Notes: a model not told the origin generated them from the letters alone. Positions 36,401-50,000 are shown, counted from the first letter of the stretch. The stretch: 64,000 nt of DNA from Coriaria nepalensis (GCA_027186245.1 CP114483.1:30138642-30202641), one strand, 5' to 3'. A program made the numbers and translations.

Positions 36401-38281
36401 CAATTATGTACACGAAAGCTTGTGGGAGCTCTATTACTTTAATCATTCTATATGTAGATGACATACAACTCATTGGGAATGATGTAGGAATGATACAGTC
36501 TATTAAGTTATGGCTATTAAAGAATTTCTTCATGAAAGATGTGGGAGAAGCAACCTACATTATAGGAATCGAGATTTATAGAGATAGATCTAAGAACTTG
36601 CTTGACATGACCCAGTCAATGTATATAGACAATCTGTTAAAATAGTTTAACATAGAAGATTCCAAGAGATGACTCATACAAATGAGTTATGGAACTTATC
36701 TCTCAAAGTATATGTCTCATATGACACATTCGATGAGGGATGAGATGAATGGAGTACCTTGTGTTTCGGTAATAGGATCCATCATATGCGTTATACTATT
36801 TATGAGATCGGTTGTTGTCTATTCTCTAATTGTTACGAGTAGATTTCAAGGCAATCGAGACAAAGGCATCAGATTATTGACAAGAACATTCTCAAGTACT
36901 TGAGACAAATTAAAGAAATATTCTTAATTTATAAAGGAACTTGACTTGACAATTGATGGATTCAAAGATTCCAGTTTTTAGTCAGATGCTGATAAAAGAA
37001 AATCAATTTTAGGTTTTGTTTTCATGCTCAATGGTGAAGCGGTTAGTTATGAAGTTTCAAACAAGAAACAATCGCAGATTCCACTACGAGGCCAAATATA
37101 TTACAGGTTCAAAAGTAGCAAAGGAGGCGGTTTAGATGAAAAAGTTCATAACTGAACTAGGAGTGATTCCAAGCATCAGTGATCTCATAATAGTGTGTTG
37201 CGATAACAATCATGTGATAGCACAAGTGATAGAACAAATGTCTCATCGAAAATCGAAACACATGCTGTGATGTCACCTCATCCGATAGATAATTAGAAGA
37301 GGGAGACGTTCACATAGAAAGGGTCAACAATGATGACAACATTGCAGATCCGTTCACTAAGGACTTTCCCAAGATAAATTTGATCATCATCTTAATAAGA
37401 TGGGAATTTGTATCATAAATGATTGGTTTCAGTGCAAGTGAGAGATTGAAAGTATATGCTTGTCATGGCAATCACGTTTTGACTCGATAGAGCAAATATA
37501 TTTACATGATATTATTTTTTATGCAAATGTTAGCAACATAATAAATATTATTATTAATTATTATTATAAAAGAGTTATTACTTATCATGTTTATTTATAT
37601 TGTTGGAATTAATATCTTATGTTCTATAAATACATATTATGATAAAGTCTAGTATCTAAAGTTATGCACTTAAAGCCATAATAGATATCGTACTGAATGA
37701 GACTTAAGTAGCTTAAAGCTTGAGACACGAACTATTTGTTGTCAAGGGATCATCAAGAATGAACATTGATAATTCGGATAAATAATCATATAGTTTATTA
37801 CCTAAGGTGTTTATAGAGGCCGATCTCATAGATATTGGTGTTAGTGGAATATCATGATACTAATGTGGGTGCTAAATATAAACTAAGTGTATCGAACGTA
37901 ACACTTAGATAATTCTCAATGGTAAAAATATTAAATATTAATAATAATTCTTAATGGTAGAAATACTAACTAGTAATAAGAATTATCTAGTGAATATATT
38001 ACGTGTGGTCCTCAGACTTAAGATCACCATTGGATTGAAATATCAAGGCTCGAGCAATATTAAGGATATGTCAATCTTTACCCTTAACTCTACCATTTTG
38101 TTGGGAGAATATGGGCAAAAAGTCTCATGTAGAGAGGAAAAAAGAGAAGGGCATTTTGTAATTTTGAATTCTAAGCAATTGTCTATTCTTTTTATATTGG
38201 CAGAGAATTAGTTTTGAACCATCTTAATGAATAAAGTAATAAGTTCAAAAATGTTTATAACAAAATAAGAAGGTTCATGTG
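33480..38281 (+). mobile_element. Ty1/copia element B, decayed
   Basis: The left border region has an LTR end (catcctaaca-type CTAACA near 33503) followed by TTGTTATGAGAGC, a changed form of the copia primer-binding site TGGTATCAGAGC. Gag, integrase, RT and RNase H follow in order on the plus strand. A polypurine-like gtgagagattg lies at about 37439-37449, after which a 3' LTR of roughly 830 bp runs to 38281, where it meets an LTR in reverse orientation. The 5' LTR start was not located. Confidence 0.68.
33829..37380 (+). pseudogene. Copia B gag-pol, many stops
   Basis: Gag: WNKWFERDNAVQYIMVTSMN and MIAYIDELESLG-like blocks (33829-34200). Integrase zinc region: GHTNETRNHK near 34870. Integrase core: HTDVCGPMSTLDRSDFSYF near 35040. 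Linker to RT: TYFEAINALNFERWLNAI near 35880. RT palm: LYVDDIQLIGND at about 36448 with intact YVDD, then FFMKDVGEATYIIGIEIYRD. RNase H: SDADKRKSILGFVFMLNG near 36985. Frameshifts and stops separate all blocks. It is in correct copia order (integrase before RT). Not functional. Confidence 0.85.
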
Positions 38282-39797
38282 TTGGGATTTATGAATACAA
38301 GCAGCGAAAATAATAAATTAAAAATTTTCAGATCAAATCCTTATTACAACATAAATCCACAAAAAAAATCATACAATTAATATATATCTCATATAAATTA
38401 ACTTTGAAGAAAGCACGGCAACAACTCATAAAAATAGAGTTTTTAGATAAGAAATAATTATAAATTTTGACAAGCTATATGAGTTGAATGAATAACCTCT
38501 TACTTCCCTTTATCAATCTGAATTGTTGGAAGAATAAACGCCCACATGTTTGTCTCATAATCATTATCTACACGATTCAATTCACTTAGTTAATTTGATA
38601 CTTTTAGGTTCAATACATAAATCAAAAAGCTTGAAGAAAATGAATGGGGAAAAACTAGTGCTTCTCTCACTCTTTGATTTTTGGCTAAGGAGGATAATGA
38701 GGCTAATCTATTTCGGCCAGTTCTAATGGAGTTTATATAATGCTCCATTAGATTTAGGTTTCCTTATAATTAACCGGTTACTTTGACCTAATTACCTACT
38801 AACCTGGTTAATGAATTTCTAAATCCGATAAAGAGATTAATGAGTTAAAATCCACTCATATGGATAGCCACTCTATGGGTCATAAGCCCGTGTATTTTAA
38901 TCAACTCATTGATTAATTTGGCCTCAGAATATCCAATTAACAAATTTGTTCATTAACCATTTAATATTCAATTGTTAAATAACCTTAAAACCTGTTTATA
39001 ATTAAATAAAAGTTCATATGTAATTTATTAATTTTCAATTAAATTAATATCACATTTAGTTGTGTTTAATGCCTAATTGTTAAATACGGACCTTATGACC
39101 CTTTTATAATTAAATAAAAATTCTGATGTAATTTATTAATTTCTAATTAAATTAATATCATATTTAGTTATGCTAACAAAGCTGCATAAATTTAGATTAC
39201 ATAGCAATAATTAACATTTTGTCATTATAGTCAAACTATAAGTCACGTTATCATTTTACCCTTAAAAAGGAAATAATATGTTTCACCTTTCCTTCGATGA
39301 ATCTAAACTTATTTACTTTTGAACTTTATATGTGTAACTGATTATGTTCTACATCATACCGGTATGAGGATTTCATAACACTTTATGATTTTATTTAATT
39401 CACAGTTAAATTCATCTAATTTAAAACTCCTTTTAAAATAAATGACTAGTTTAATTATCTCATGATTAAATAACAACTTAAACATTTAAGTCAAAATTGA
39501 TTTCTAAAAAAGTGTCAAGACTTCTCGGGAGATGAGAAGTTATCATCTTCCATAAGAACATGTCATGACTCTTAATAATATTACAATAAACGATCTCTCT
39601 ATCTTGTTAATATCCCAATTCGTCTTAGGCTATGGTTTGCCTATTAAACCCTTAAGAATAAATCATATAAATAATTATATCTTTAATGAACATTGACAAT
39701 GGATTTACTGAAATAAAATGGTAGAGTTAAGTGTAAAGATCGAAATATCCTCAACATCGCTCAAACCCTTAAATTTCAATCCAATGTTCATAATCAT
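38282..39797 (-). repeat. Inverted LTR-like segment next to copia B
   Basis: At 38282 the plus strand begins TGTTGGGATTTATGAATAC, the reverse complement of an LTR end similar to that of copia B (CATAAATCCTAACA). Near its other end, 39716-39795 is the reverse complement of 38022-38098 in the copia B 3' LTR over about 75 bp. No coding blocks are seen. I read it as a related solo or truncated LTR in opposite orientation; exact borders are uncertain. Confidence 0.55.
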
Positions 39798-40056
39798 CAT
39801 TGAGGTTATTGTATTCCTACCACCTCTTATGGTTTGAATAAAATCCCCTCACCTCTTACTCGCAATATAACTCCTTATGAATTACTTCATGGTAAACCTC
39901 TCTCATCGGTCATTTAAGATTTTTTGATTGTTTGTGTTATGCTATATCATTACATACTCATAATAAATTTTCTCTAAGATCCACTTTGCACACAATCAAA
40001 AAGGCTACCGTTAACTTACTTTAGCATCCAACACTTTTCCCGTTAGTAGGGATGTA

Positions 40057-42640
40057 TGTTAGTTCTTAATTGGGCTTATTATAAATTAGCATTTTGACTT
40101 TTAGGAAAATGAGCTGATTAATATGGTCGAATTAGAGGATATATTTGAGAGCCCAATATAGTTATGTGGTCAGTTTTGACTATGTGCCTTAACACATTTT
40201 ACATTTTATTAGATTTGGTTGGACGACAGTTTATGCCCAAGTAGAGTGGTGGCCCGTAATAGGAGAACCCATTTGACACATATATATTGGCTAGGTCCAC
40301 TCTTTATTGGTAACCCTAACATCTCGTCTCATTGAGAGCCGTGAAAGGTGCACTAGCCTAAAGGGTTTATTTATCGAAAGAGGATAGACTTTTCGAATAT
40401 TAAGAACCATCATTAGTTCATTTCATGATAGAAATGACCTGTAACATGTTGTATTCTCTGCCCAAATGACAAATGCAATTATGCACTTAGACTCTCTTAA
40501 ATTAACCTTATGCGGTAGTAAATCAAATTCTCGGTGTTGCCCATTTAAACAAATGTGTTGCATTCATTTTGTGTGTTCAATTTTCTGATAGTATGAATAT
40601 ATGTGATGTATTTTACCCATAATTTTGATAATGACTGAACTACATCTTGCCTCTAATTTTGGAAATTTGTATTCCAGATTGGATTGTTACATGTTATATA
40701 GTTTTAATAAACATTTGTACTTATGGAATCCATGTGAATTCATCTTATGTGAACTCTATAAATGAAGGATTTAAAAAATTGTTACGGTTGATAAACAACT
40801 TTTGTATTGTTTGTACATGTCATATTTTTATTTTTGTGACATGATTAAGATATAAACTCTAAATCTAAAGGCAGTAACTTATTTTATGTATCATGAGAGG
40901 TCTATTTATTTTTGGTACTGCAATAAATATAGATCGCTTGTATAAAATAGAAGTGATTGTAATAATAAATGAGACATGTTATACTTGAATGTAATTATTT
41001 AATGGTCTTAGAGATACATACGGTTATTAGTATCTCATAAAGCATATGAACCTCTCACATACATTCAAATTAGTATATGATGATATCTCATAGGTAATTT
41101 GTTGAATTTATGTCTCTAGATTAATGTATTTAATTACCTGCCAAATGGGGGTCTTTATTTATATTAATTTACATATGGCATGAAGCATATGGTTAGTGGT
41201 ACATTGATATTTTCATAAGGTGACTTCCTGTGGAGAATACTCATTAGCATGTTATACATTCTACCTAAAGGGCGTGTATAATGCGCCGAGACTCTCTTGA
41301 AGAATAATATGGATATGCGACATGTGATTAAGATAGCTTGGCCCAGGAGATTTAGCTGCTCAAAGTTGTTAACCTTTTAGACTACTTGGTATATACTTGT
41401 ATGATGAAATCACATGGAGAATTTCAATCGCATGTTACATTTTCCACCCGAAAGGGAGTATGTAATAATGTACTGAATTCTCATAAAGGATGAAACCCAA
41501 TTATGTTGAAAATTTTTCTTCTTGATTAATTGATTGTGTGATGAATTTGTTGCATTTTTTAATCTGTCATGAAAGTGATTGACATTGGTCAACATTAATT
41601 TATGCTTAAACTTGGTATTATAATTAAGCTCTAATGATATACTTGCATTTAGTGTGAGCTTAATTATTTGAGTTAGGATAGTATGACATTATATGGTAAA
41701 AACAACATATAGAGATTAAGTGACATGTTGATTGCGTGAGCATTTGAAAGCCTGTTGATTCCTGATTTGTGGGAGTCATGTCAATTTCTTGTGTTGAGTG
41801 AAATGATGAATTTATTAGTGATCATCATCTGTGAATTGATATTATGATATGTAGTGCACATATGGCTATGACATGTCATTTGACTGAAAAAAATAATCTT
41901 AAAACTTGGTGTCCATCTTAAGTATGACTATTTTATCAACATAGTATGTTACATTAATGACACCATTCAAAAAAGTCTCGAGATAATAATTTGAGACATA
42001 TATGACTTTTGTTGAAGTCCTGTATTCCTCTTTCAACTCTTACTGTTTAAGCATTTAGGAAAAAATGAATTGATTTCTCTAGATCCTATGTCAATAAATG
42101 ATGTAACTACCTCTTTGATCCGATATATATTATTTTATTGAACTGAGTTTGTTAGAGATGTATCCGCACAACTATATTGTTCTCAAAATTGTGGTCACAT
42201 AAAGCTTATAAATTATTCAAATTATTCAACTCGAGTCTTTTTTTTTAAATAACTTGTTTTGTAAAACAACTAAATTAATGTTCACCCAAATAGGAGAATG
42301 TTAGAAATTTATTAATTAGGCTTAAAATTTATTTAGTATTTCGGATTTTAGAAAAACGAGATGGTGAATATGGTTGGTTAAGGGATATATTTAAGAGCCC
42401 AATACATTTATTTGATCAGTTTTGATTATGGGTTTTAACATATTTTGTATATGTTGATTAGGTCCCCACTCTACTAGTCAACTTAATATCTCATTGCATT
42501 GATAGCCATTTAAAGTTTCGTTAGGATAGAGAGGAAGCTTTAACTTTTAATGTTCATGTGAGCACTGTTACATATCAAAAAATTCCGCTACTTAATGAAT
42601 GATTTTCAGGTACACATTTGATGATGAGTTCATATATGAT
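40057..42640 (+). mobile_element. Non-autonomous LTR element nested in copia A
   Basis: The left LTR starts TGTTAGTTCTTAATTGGGC at 40057 and the right LTR starts TGTTAGAAATTTATTAATTA at 42299, preceded by a purine tract (aaataggagaa). Both continue with gatatatttgagagcccaat-like and gtcagttttgactatg-like blocks. The 1.9 kb between has no coding blocks but has diverged internal repeats (about 41215-41340 and 41405-41510, attctc/cacatggagaa, gcatgttacatt). It splits the integrase-RT linker of copia A. The right border and target duplication could not be fixed. Confidence 0.62.
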
Positions 42641-44560
42641 TTATTCATTTGTTATTTAATGTGTATAGCAAATCTATTATGATCTATTATGTACCAGCTA
42701 TATTAATATTTTCTAACAACATAACCTTTGATGAGCACAAATTCCCTTTTAAGTCATTAACATCACCGGTTGATGAACCTACGTTTCCTACTACTGTTTC
42801 TCTACCTCCTCCACTTATTAGATCTTCAAATAGTCCAACCCTCCTCCACAGCTGAATGATTATGAATGCTCCCTTGCCAATCCTTCCAGACGTTTTCTCT
42901 TAACAAAAAGTCAGCAAGATATCCAATCTCATCTCATTTATCCTATTTCTCCATTTCTCCCTTGTTTTCTTTCTCAATTACCTTCTGCAGTTGAACCAAC
43001 CTCATTTGCTGAGGCATCCAAAGACATCATATGGGAAGGTGTAATGGCACAGGAGCTTCAAGATTTAGAACAGAATCATACTTGGGACATTGTGGATCTT
43101 CCTTCTAATAAAATCCTCATTGGATGCAAGCGGGTTTACAAGGTTAAGCACAAATTAGATTGTTCAGTTGAACGTTTTAAGGCTGGTTTAGTGGCCAAAG
43201 GGTACACACAACAAGAAGGCATGGATTACAATAAAACCTTCTCTCCCGTGGATAAAATGGTTACCTTTCGGGCTGTTTTAAGCTTGGTTGCCATGCTCAA
43301 TTGGGAGAATTTTCAGATGGATGTATTAAATTCTTTTCTCCAAGGAGATTTAATAGAAGAGGTATACATGAAAGGCCCCCCCGGTTTGCACATTGCTGAT
43401 AAAAGAAGTCTACAAACTTTTAAAATCTTTGTATGGATTAAAGTAGGCATTTTTCCAGTGGAATGAAAAGTTCACATCCACCATGATTGAAGTTGACTTC
43501 TTACAATCCATGTCTGATTATAGCCTTTTTGTTCAGCAGGAAGATGGTCACACCACCATTCTCTTGATCTATGTGGATAACATTGCGATTACCGGTGATT
43601 GTCCTCATGAAATTGAAGCATTGAAAGCTTTCCTTAATTCATAATTCAGAATCAAAGATCTTAGTTTTCTACGATTCTTTCTCGGCATTGTAATTGCTAG
43701 CTCAGATAAGGGTATCCTTCTTGGTCAACGTAAATATGTTCTGGACTTGCTCTCAGACACTGGTTTCTTAGATTTTAAACCTGCAAAATGACCACTGGAG
43801 CTGCATTCAAAATTCACCAGTCGTGAAGATGATTCCCATGTTGATCCATCAACTTCAGATTCTTTATTGGATGATCCTCATGCATATACACGACTCATTG
43901 GGCATTTGATATATCTCACAATAACCCGTCCTGATAATTCCTACTTTGTTCAGCTGCTTAGCACCTTCATGCATGCTTCTAAAGCTTAACACTTAGCAGC
44001 TGCTCACAGAATATTATGCTATCTAAAGGGTTGTCCCGGCCTTGGTCTCTGACTCTACTCCATGAAATCTACTGATCTCCATGCTTTTTGTGATAGTGAT
44101 TGGGTGACTTGTCCCAATTCTCATTATTCAACGACTGGTTATTGCATTAAGCTCGAGGCTTCCCTTATGTCCTAGAAATCAAAAAAACAGGCTGTTGTTT
44201 CCTGTTCCTCGGCAGAGGTTGAGTACAGAACTTTAGCTTTAACTTCATGTGAGATTCTTTGGATCATCCAACTGTTATAAAGATCTTGGCTATCTTCTTA
44301 CTACTCCTGTCCACCTCCATTGTGACAACAATTCAGCTCTCCACATTGCATCTAATCCGGTGTTCCATAAGCGTACAAAGTACATCAAATTAGATTGCCG
44401 TGTTATTCGTGAAAGGGTTCAGTCTGGCATCCTCAAACGCTCTTTTGTTTCCTCTTTAGATCAAACCGCAGATCTATTGACAAAGGCACTCATTTCTCCT
44501 CGACATGACAAACTTCTGTGCAATCTTGGTTTGCTTAATATCTTAGCGTCTACAAGTGCA
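42640..44560 (+). pseudogene. Copia A reverse transcriptase and RNase H
   Basis: Block 43044-43466 is the RT start: LQDLEQNHTWDIVDLP, IGCKRVYKVKHKLD, FKAGLVAKGYTQQEGMDY and NFQMDVLNSFLQGDL. A frameshift follows near 43440. The palm motif at about 43570 reads LIYVDNIAITGD: the second Asp of YVDD is Asn, so the catalytic site is lost. RNase H is at about 44085-44490, with HCDNNSALHIASNPVFHKRTK and DQTADLLTKAL. Scattered stops occur. Inactive; it is one of the better preserved copia frames here. Confidence 0.87.
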
Positions 44561-44561
44561 T

Positions 44562-44829
44562 TGTTGATACTATTCCACGTCAGCATTCACCACATCAGCA
44601 TCCTCGATCATATAGTCAGCTTATTTTTATGCCATCTGATTTTTCTAGAATTAGTTCTTAATAAAAAGTTATTATTTAACATTTCTTATTTGTGCATGTA
44701 CGTATGTCATCTTATTACATAATCAAGTATATTTTTTATATAAATACATGGCTCTGTCCATTAATCATTAATGAAAGCAAGAAAAAATTATAGATTACAA
44801 ATTCATTTATTTATTCTTTTGTCTCAACA
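44562..44829 (+). repeat. 3' LTR of copia A, 268 bp
   Basis: Starts TGTTGA and ends TCAACA, a perfect 6-bp terminal inverted repeat. A TATA box (tatataaata) lies near 44739-44748 and an AATGAAAGCAAG-type region with polyadenylation-like AT-rich sequence follows. It lies just after the RNase H end of copia A. Confidence 0.72.
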
Positions 44830-45067
44830 GTTACCATCACATTCTATTGTCCCAACACCTGCTGCGACAACCACTTTCCTCCGTCACCTCATCGTCAACA
44901 CCACCAAATATGATAAATTTAACAAGTCGCCTATTTTACTTATTAACTCAAAATATAAATGGAATATGTAAGACAGTATTGTTTACACAATTCTAAAGCT
45001 TAATTTGGAGCTTCAAAATGTGAAATAAGAAAACGTTAAATTGTCACAACGATTACATGATTGCTTC

Positions 45068-45991
45068 TAGAGGTATCAAAATGGGTCACCCGGTCCAGCC
45101 CTTTTAGGGCTTTTCACTATTTAGGGGACCGGGCTGAGCTCGAAAAAAAAAAGGGTCGGGTTGGGTAGGGTTTGTTTTCAAAATATATGTCCGGGCTTAG
45201 CCTATAAAGCTTTTTGGGTTTATCTCAGACTCATCCGGACCTAAAATAGACCGGGTTCTAATGAGCCTAAAATAGGTCGGATTCCCATCTAGGCCTAAAA
45301 TAGGTCGGGTTCTAACAGGCCTTACTAGGCCTAAAATATGTCGGGTTCTACCGGACCTAAAATGGGTCCGGCCCTTTTTAAATAAAATATTCATGATAAA
45401 TTATTATTAAAATAAGAGAGATTATTTGAAATTCTGAGTCCTGAGAATAATCCAATTAACAAGAAGTTCAAAGAACAATCCAAACAAAATTATTAAATTT
45501 TATCATCAAAGTTTACAACCAAATAACTAATAGCATCTCAAATTATCAAATTATCAAATTGTCTAGTTATCAAATTATCAAATAACTAAGAGTTTAAGAA
45601 CATCTCAAACAAAGAATAAACTTTTGGCCAAATAAAGATTTTATTGCATCTTATTAAATAATGGGTCCGTCAAAAAAACATCTCGGCCTTGAGAAGGAAA
45701 AAATGACCTTATAATGAAGTCATAAATAAATAATAATAATAATAAAAGTTTGTTAATACATTATAATCTATTATCTATCAAATTTGAAAGCTCTCTCTCG
45801 TTACATGTGCAGTAAGCTTTTTAGCTTGTTGCAGGGCCCGTCGGGCTCAACCGGGCTTATGTACCGACCGTGCCAGGCTAGGCCAACCCATGGGCTTAGA
45901 AATTTACTTAAATCTGGATCCGTATTTGGGCTGGGGTTTTTCTCTGAGCTACGGGCCAAGTCAAAAAACTCAACCCATTTTAACACCTCTG
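45068..45991. mobile_element. Non-autonomous hAT element, 924 bp, perfect 8-bp target duplication
   Basis: Ends are TAGAGGTATCAAAATGGGT (45068) and, on the other strand, CAGAGGTGTTAAAATGGGT (45991), 15-16 of 19 matching. Both flanks carry ATTGCTTC (45060-45067 and 45992-45999), an exact 8-bp duplication. GC-rich subterminal regions repeat taaaataggtcgggttcta four to five times at 45240-45370. There is no transposase; it would depend on a hAT enzyme in trans. Confidence 0.92.
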
Positions 45992-45999
45992 ATTGCTTC

Positions 46000-46435
46000 A
46001 TTCAATTGTCAATCTAATTGTGGCCTCAAAAAAATCCTAGCTAGGGGTTACATGACATCTGTCTGTGAATGCAATGGTCAACGATAAAAATAGAGAAGAA
46101 ACTAACCATTCCCGTTGAAGTTGTCTACAGTGGAACAACCTAGAATATATCTCATTGTCCTTGTTAAATGCAAATCTATACCGAATTCGTCGATAGCGTG
46201 CAAAAGTTGGTCTCTTGATAATCTCCTTTTTTTTCTTTCTTTCTTTAAAGTAATTGTAATTATCATACCACACTCCTATCATGGATTTGCAAATCACATA
46301 CTCCACATCCTATATTTAGAAAGATGATAAGCGAAGTCAGAAAATAATAATAATAATAATAATAATCATCAGGAACAAAAAGTATTCAATAAAAATTAAG
46401 GTGGGTAAAAAAAATTAATTAAAATTTAAGAATTT
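46000..46435. other. Short intergenic stretch
   Basis: No gene recognised. A (aat)n microsatellite of about seven units lies at 46345-46366. Confidence 0.55.
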
Positions 46436-47004
46436 TGTTATAATTTTTTATTTATTCTAAACTTTGAACCCTAATTTCTAACCGATTTCAGATTCGATTA
46501 TCAATAAATAATAAAGTGCATAATCACAAACAACACAAAAAATTTACTATGGTTCCCCAAATGAGTACATTCACGTTGAGCTTAGGCTAAAGCCAAATAA
46601 TACACCATTATGAATAATATCCAACTATACAACCCCAAATCACAGTATTACAACTATCTCAAATCTCAGATATTAATCTCTATATCTAACTTTAAATCAA
46701 GAATTATACAGTATAAAGAAACTCAACTTATGCATACACAATGATTACCAAGAAATCATAAGAAGATTATAGAGAGATTTCACACCGAAAACCAAACCCT
46801 AGAAATCGCCTTCGAGAGAGAGAACCAAGAACTTAGATCGATATCTCAAAGCATCTTAAGAAGCATGATTAAAGTATCACGGGTTAAGAGAAGTAACCGT
46901 ATCATGGAGCAGGTCAGGCCTTTAGTGGACCGGTAGAAAAATATAGCCTAATTTTGTTCTATATGTTTGGTCCTCAGTTTTGGGCTTCACATTTTCACCC
47001 AACA
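46436..47004 (-). repeat. 3' LTR of copia C
   Basis: Minus strand begins TGTTGGGTGAAAATG and ends ...ATTATAACA. Same length as the 5' LTR; differences are mostly transitions. Confidence 0.92.
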
Positions 47005-50000
47005 AACTCCGCCTTAGGACGACCTTACCAACAGACCTCCTAAACCCAATCATTATTCATAGTAGAGTAAGAACAGTTGACTTCAACCATGATTGCATAG
47101 ATTGCTACTCGATATGTAATAGGTTTAAGCAATTATTAACCTTAGCTACCGTAACAATCTTTGTCCCCATATCAATAGCATTTTCTTCGGTAGGTACCTT
47201 CAAGAGATGCACTAGACTCAAAGATAACTGATCTCTTACAAAATGATATTTCACATTAACATGTTTTGTTCTCTCATGATGCATTAGATTTTTGCTCAGA
47301 TGAATTGCACTCTAACTAACGAAATAGACAGTACACAATTCATTGGATAAAAAACTAGCCACCTTGAGTAATCCATGGAGCCAAATACCTTCTTTGAAGA
47401 CATCAGTTAAAGTCACATATTCTGCTTCCGTAGAAGACAGTGCAACTAGAGGTTGCAATTATGATTTCCAATTGATACAGTTTCCACTTATCGTGAATAT
47501 GTATGAAGTAGTGGATTTTCTGGAGTCTTTGTCTCCTACAAAATCAAATTCTATAAACCCATCCAGATCAAGTGTATTATTCCAGTTCTTAAAATTCAAA
47601 CCAATATTTACATAAATGTTAATATAACGCAATAACCATTTCAAGGTTGTCTAATATTCATAACCTGGGTTTGACATATATCTACTTAGTAGAGATATAC
47701 TAAATGATAAATTTGACCTAGTCCTTATCATTGAATACATTACAGATCCAATTGCATTTGAATATGGAATGTTACTCATTTTTAATCTTTCATATTTAGT
47801 TTTAGGACTCTAATCTTTATTTAATAAGAAATGTGCAGCCAATGGTAAACTTATAGATTTTCTATTTGATACTCCAAATCTGGAAACTACTTTCTTTAAG
47901 TAAGTTCTTTGATGCATTTTTAAAGAGTTTTAACTTCTATTTATACCTATCTTCATTCCTAGGATTCTAGATGCACTTCCTAAGTCTTTCATTTCAAACT
48001 CATAATTCAATTTATTTTTCAATTAATTTATTTGATATGTTGACTTGCTTATTAAAAGCATATCATCAACATATAAGAGTAAGTAAACTGAAACAGACTC
48101 AGATAAGGCAAAGTAGAAACAAGAATCATAACTACTTCTTTTAAAACCTATCTTAATCACATAAGCATTAAATCTTTTATATCATTGTCTTGAAGACTGG
48201 TTTAAACCATACAAGGATTTATGAAGCAAACAAGCATAGTCAGGATGGAGTTATCACAATAACCTACCGATTGTTTCATGTATATTTTTTCTTCTAAATT
48301 TCCATGTAAGAAAACTGTTTTTACATCTATTTGTTCTATTTCAAAATCATAGAATACATCAATAGCTAACATGGCCCTAATAGTTTTGAACTTAACTACA
48401 GGGGAAAAAATCTCATGAAAATCTACTCCTTATTTTTGGGTAAATCCTTTAGCTACTAATCTTACCTTATATCTAGAAGAGTTTGGGAAGTTACCTTCCT
48501 TTACCTTGTAGATTCATTAGTAGTCAATTAACTTCTATTTTTTTGGTTTTGGAACTAATGACCAGGTTTGATTTGTCATTAGAGACTTCATCTCTTCATC
48601 TATTGCTTGCTTCCTTTTTTTTTTCTTTTTTTTGAAGCTATTGCTTCAAAATAATTTGTTGGCTCATTTGCATTTATCTCCACCCGTACAACTAAAGCAG
48701 AAAATATCAAATATGCATATGAATATTTGGGATTTGGTTTTACCTGCCTTTTATTCCTATCTCTAACCAGCTGATAATCAGCTATCTGATCATGGTCAAA
48801 CTCATTCAGTACCGCAGTAGTATATGTATCTTGATCTGAACCCTCAAGTGTGTTATACACATCATCATTTTGATCAATATCATTTAGGGTCTAGGAGGAT
48901 CAACAGTGGCTGTTGCCTCCACCTCAATGGAAGTACTATCAGTAGAGTCATCTATTAGTGTACCTGCATTTTGAATGTTAGATTTGCAAGGAAAAACATT
49001 TTCATTGAATATGACATCCCTACTTATTACAATCCTAACATTAGCAGAATCTTTATCCGAAAGTTTGTACCCTTTTATTCCTTCTTGATAACCAAGAAAA
49101 ATACATTTAACAAACCTAGGGTCAAGTTTGGAATCTATTTTGTGCACATAAGGAGCACAACCAAACACATGTAAATTGCTTAGGTCGAGTTTCCTCTCAT
49201 TCCAAACTTATTCTGGACATTTAAAATTTAACACTTTAAAAGGACTTCTATTTATCAAATATGGAGCAGTCTATAATGCCTCTCCCTAAAATGATTTTGA
49301 TATACCAACTGTAATCATAAGATATTTTACCATTTCTAGAAGTGTCATATTCATTCTCTCAGCAACCTCATTCTGTTGAGGTGTTATAATTACTGTTCTA
49401 TGCCTTAAGATTCCATGTTCTTTATAGTATTCATCAAATTTGAGATTGCAAAATTCCAAACCATTATCTGTTTTGAGTGTTTTTACCTTTTTATTTGACT
49501 GGTTTTCTAACCTATGAATTTTTTTTAAGTCTCATCCTTGAACTTTAATAGAAACACCCATACCTTCATACTAAATTAATCTATTATGGATAGAAAAAAT
49601 CTATTTTGACCATGAGACATTACTTTTTCAGGACCCTATAAATCTGCATGAACATACTCAAGACATGACTTAGCTAAATACATGCCTTTAGGAAAACGAA
49701 GTTTGTGTTGTTTTCCTAGTATGCATGTTTCACATAAATCAATAGAGGGAGAAGTAATCTTATCAAGCATACAATTCTTATGCAGAATTGTCATATCTTT
49801 CTAGCTTATATGGCCCAATCTTAAGTGTCATATATCTGAACTTTCAGTTTTTTTTGTAACAAGAGCAGAATTTGTTTTACTATCAAAAAAATATTCACAC
49901 AAAACATACAATCCATTCATTTTTATGCCTTTTAAGATTAGGTTGTTGTTTTCATAAACTGAGATGTAACCTTTCTTGGCTTTATTTGAACACTCGGTTT

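Larger units (their letters stand above)
39800..44829 (+). mobile_element. Ty1/copia element A, 5'-truncated and interrupted
   Basis: Copia pol is split: the integrase end (TPYELLHGKPL) is at 39830-40056 and coding resumes at about 42640 (NVYSKSIM, NITFDEHKFPF). The gap 40057-42640 is a separate LTR element. The 3' LTR is 44562-44829. The 5' half is not in this window where expected, because the left side abuts the inverted LTR at 39797. Confidence 0.75.

Noticed and set aside
45784..46087. Small frames in the GC-rich stretch
   Set aside because: They fall within the subterminal region of the non-autonomous hAT element and lack any motif.
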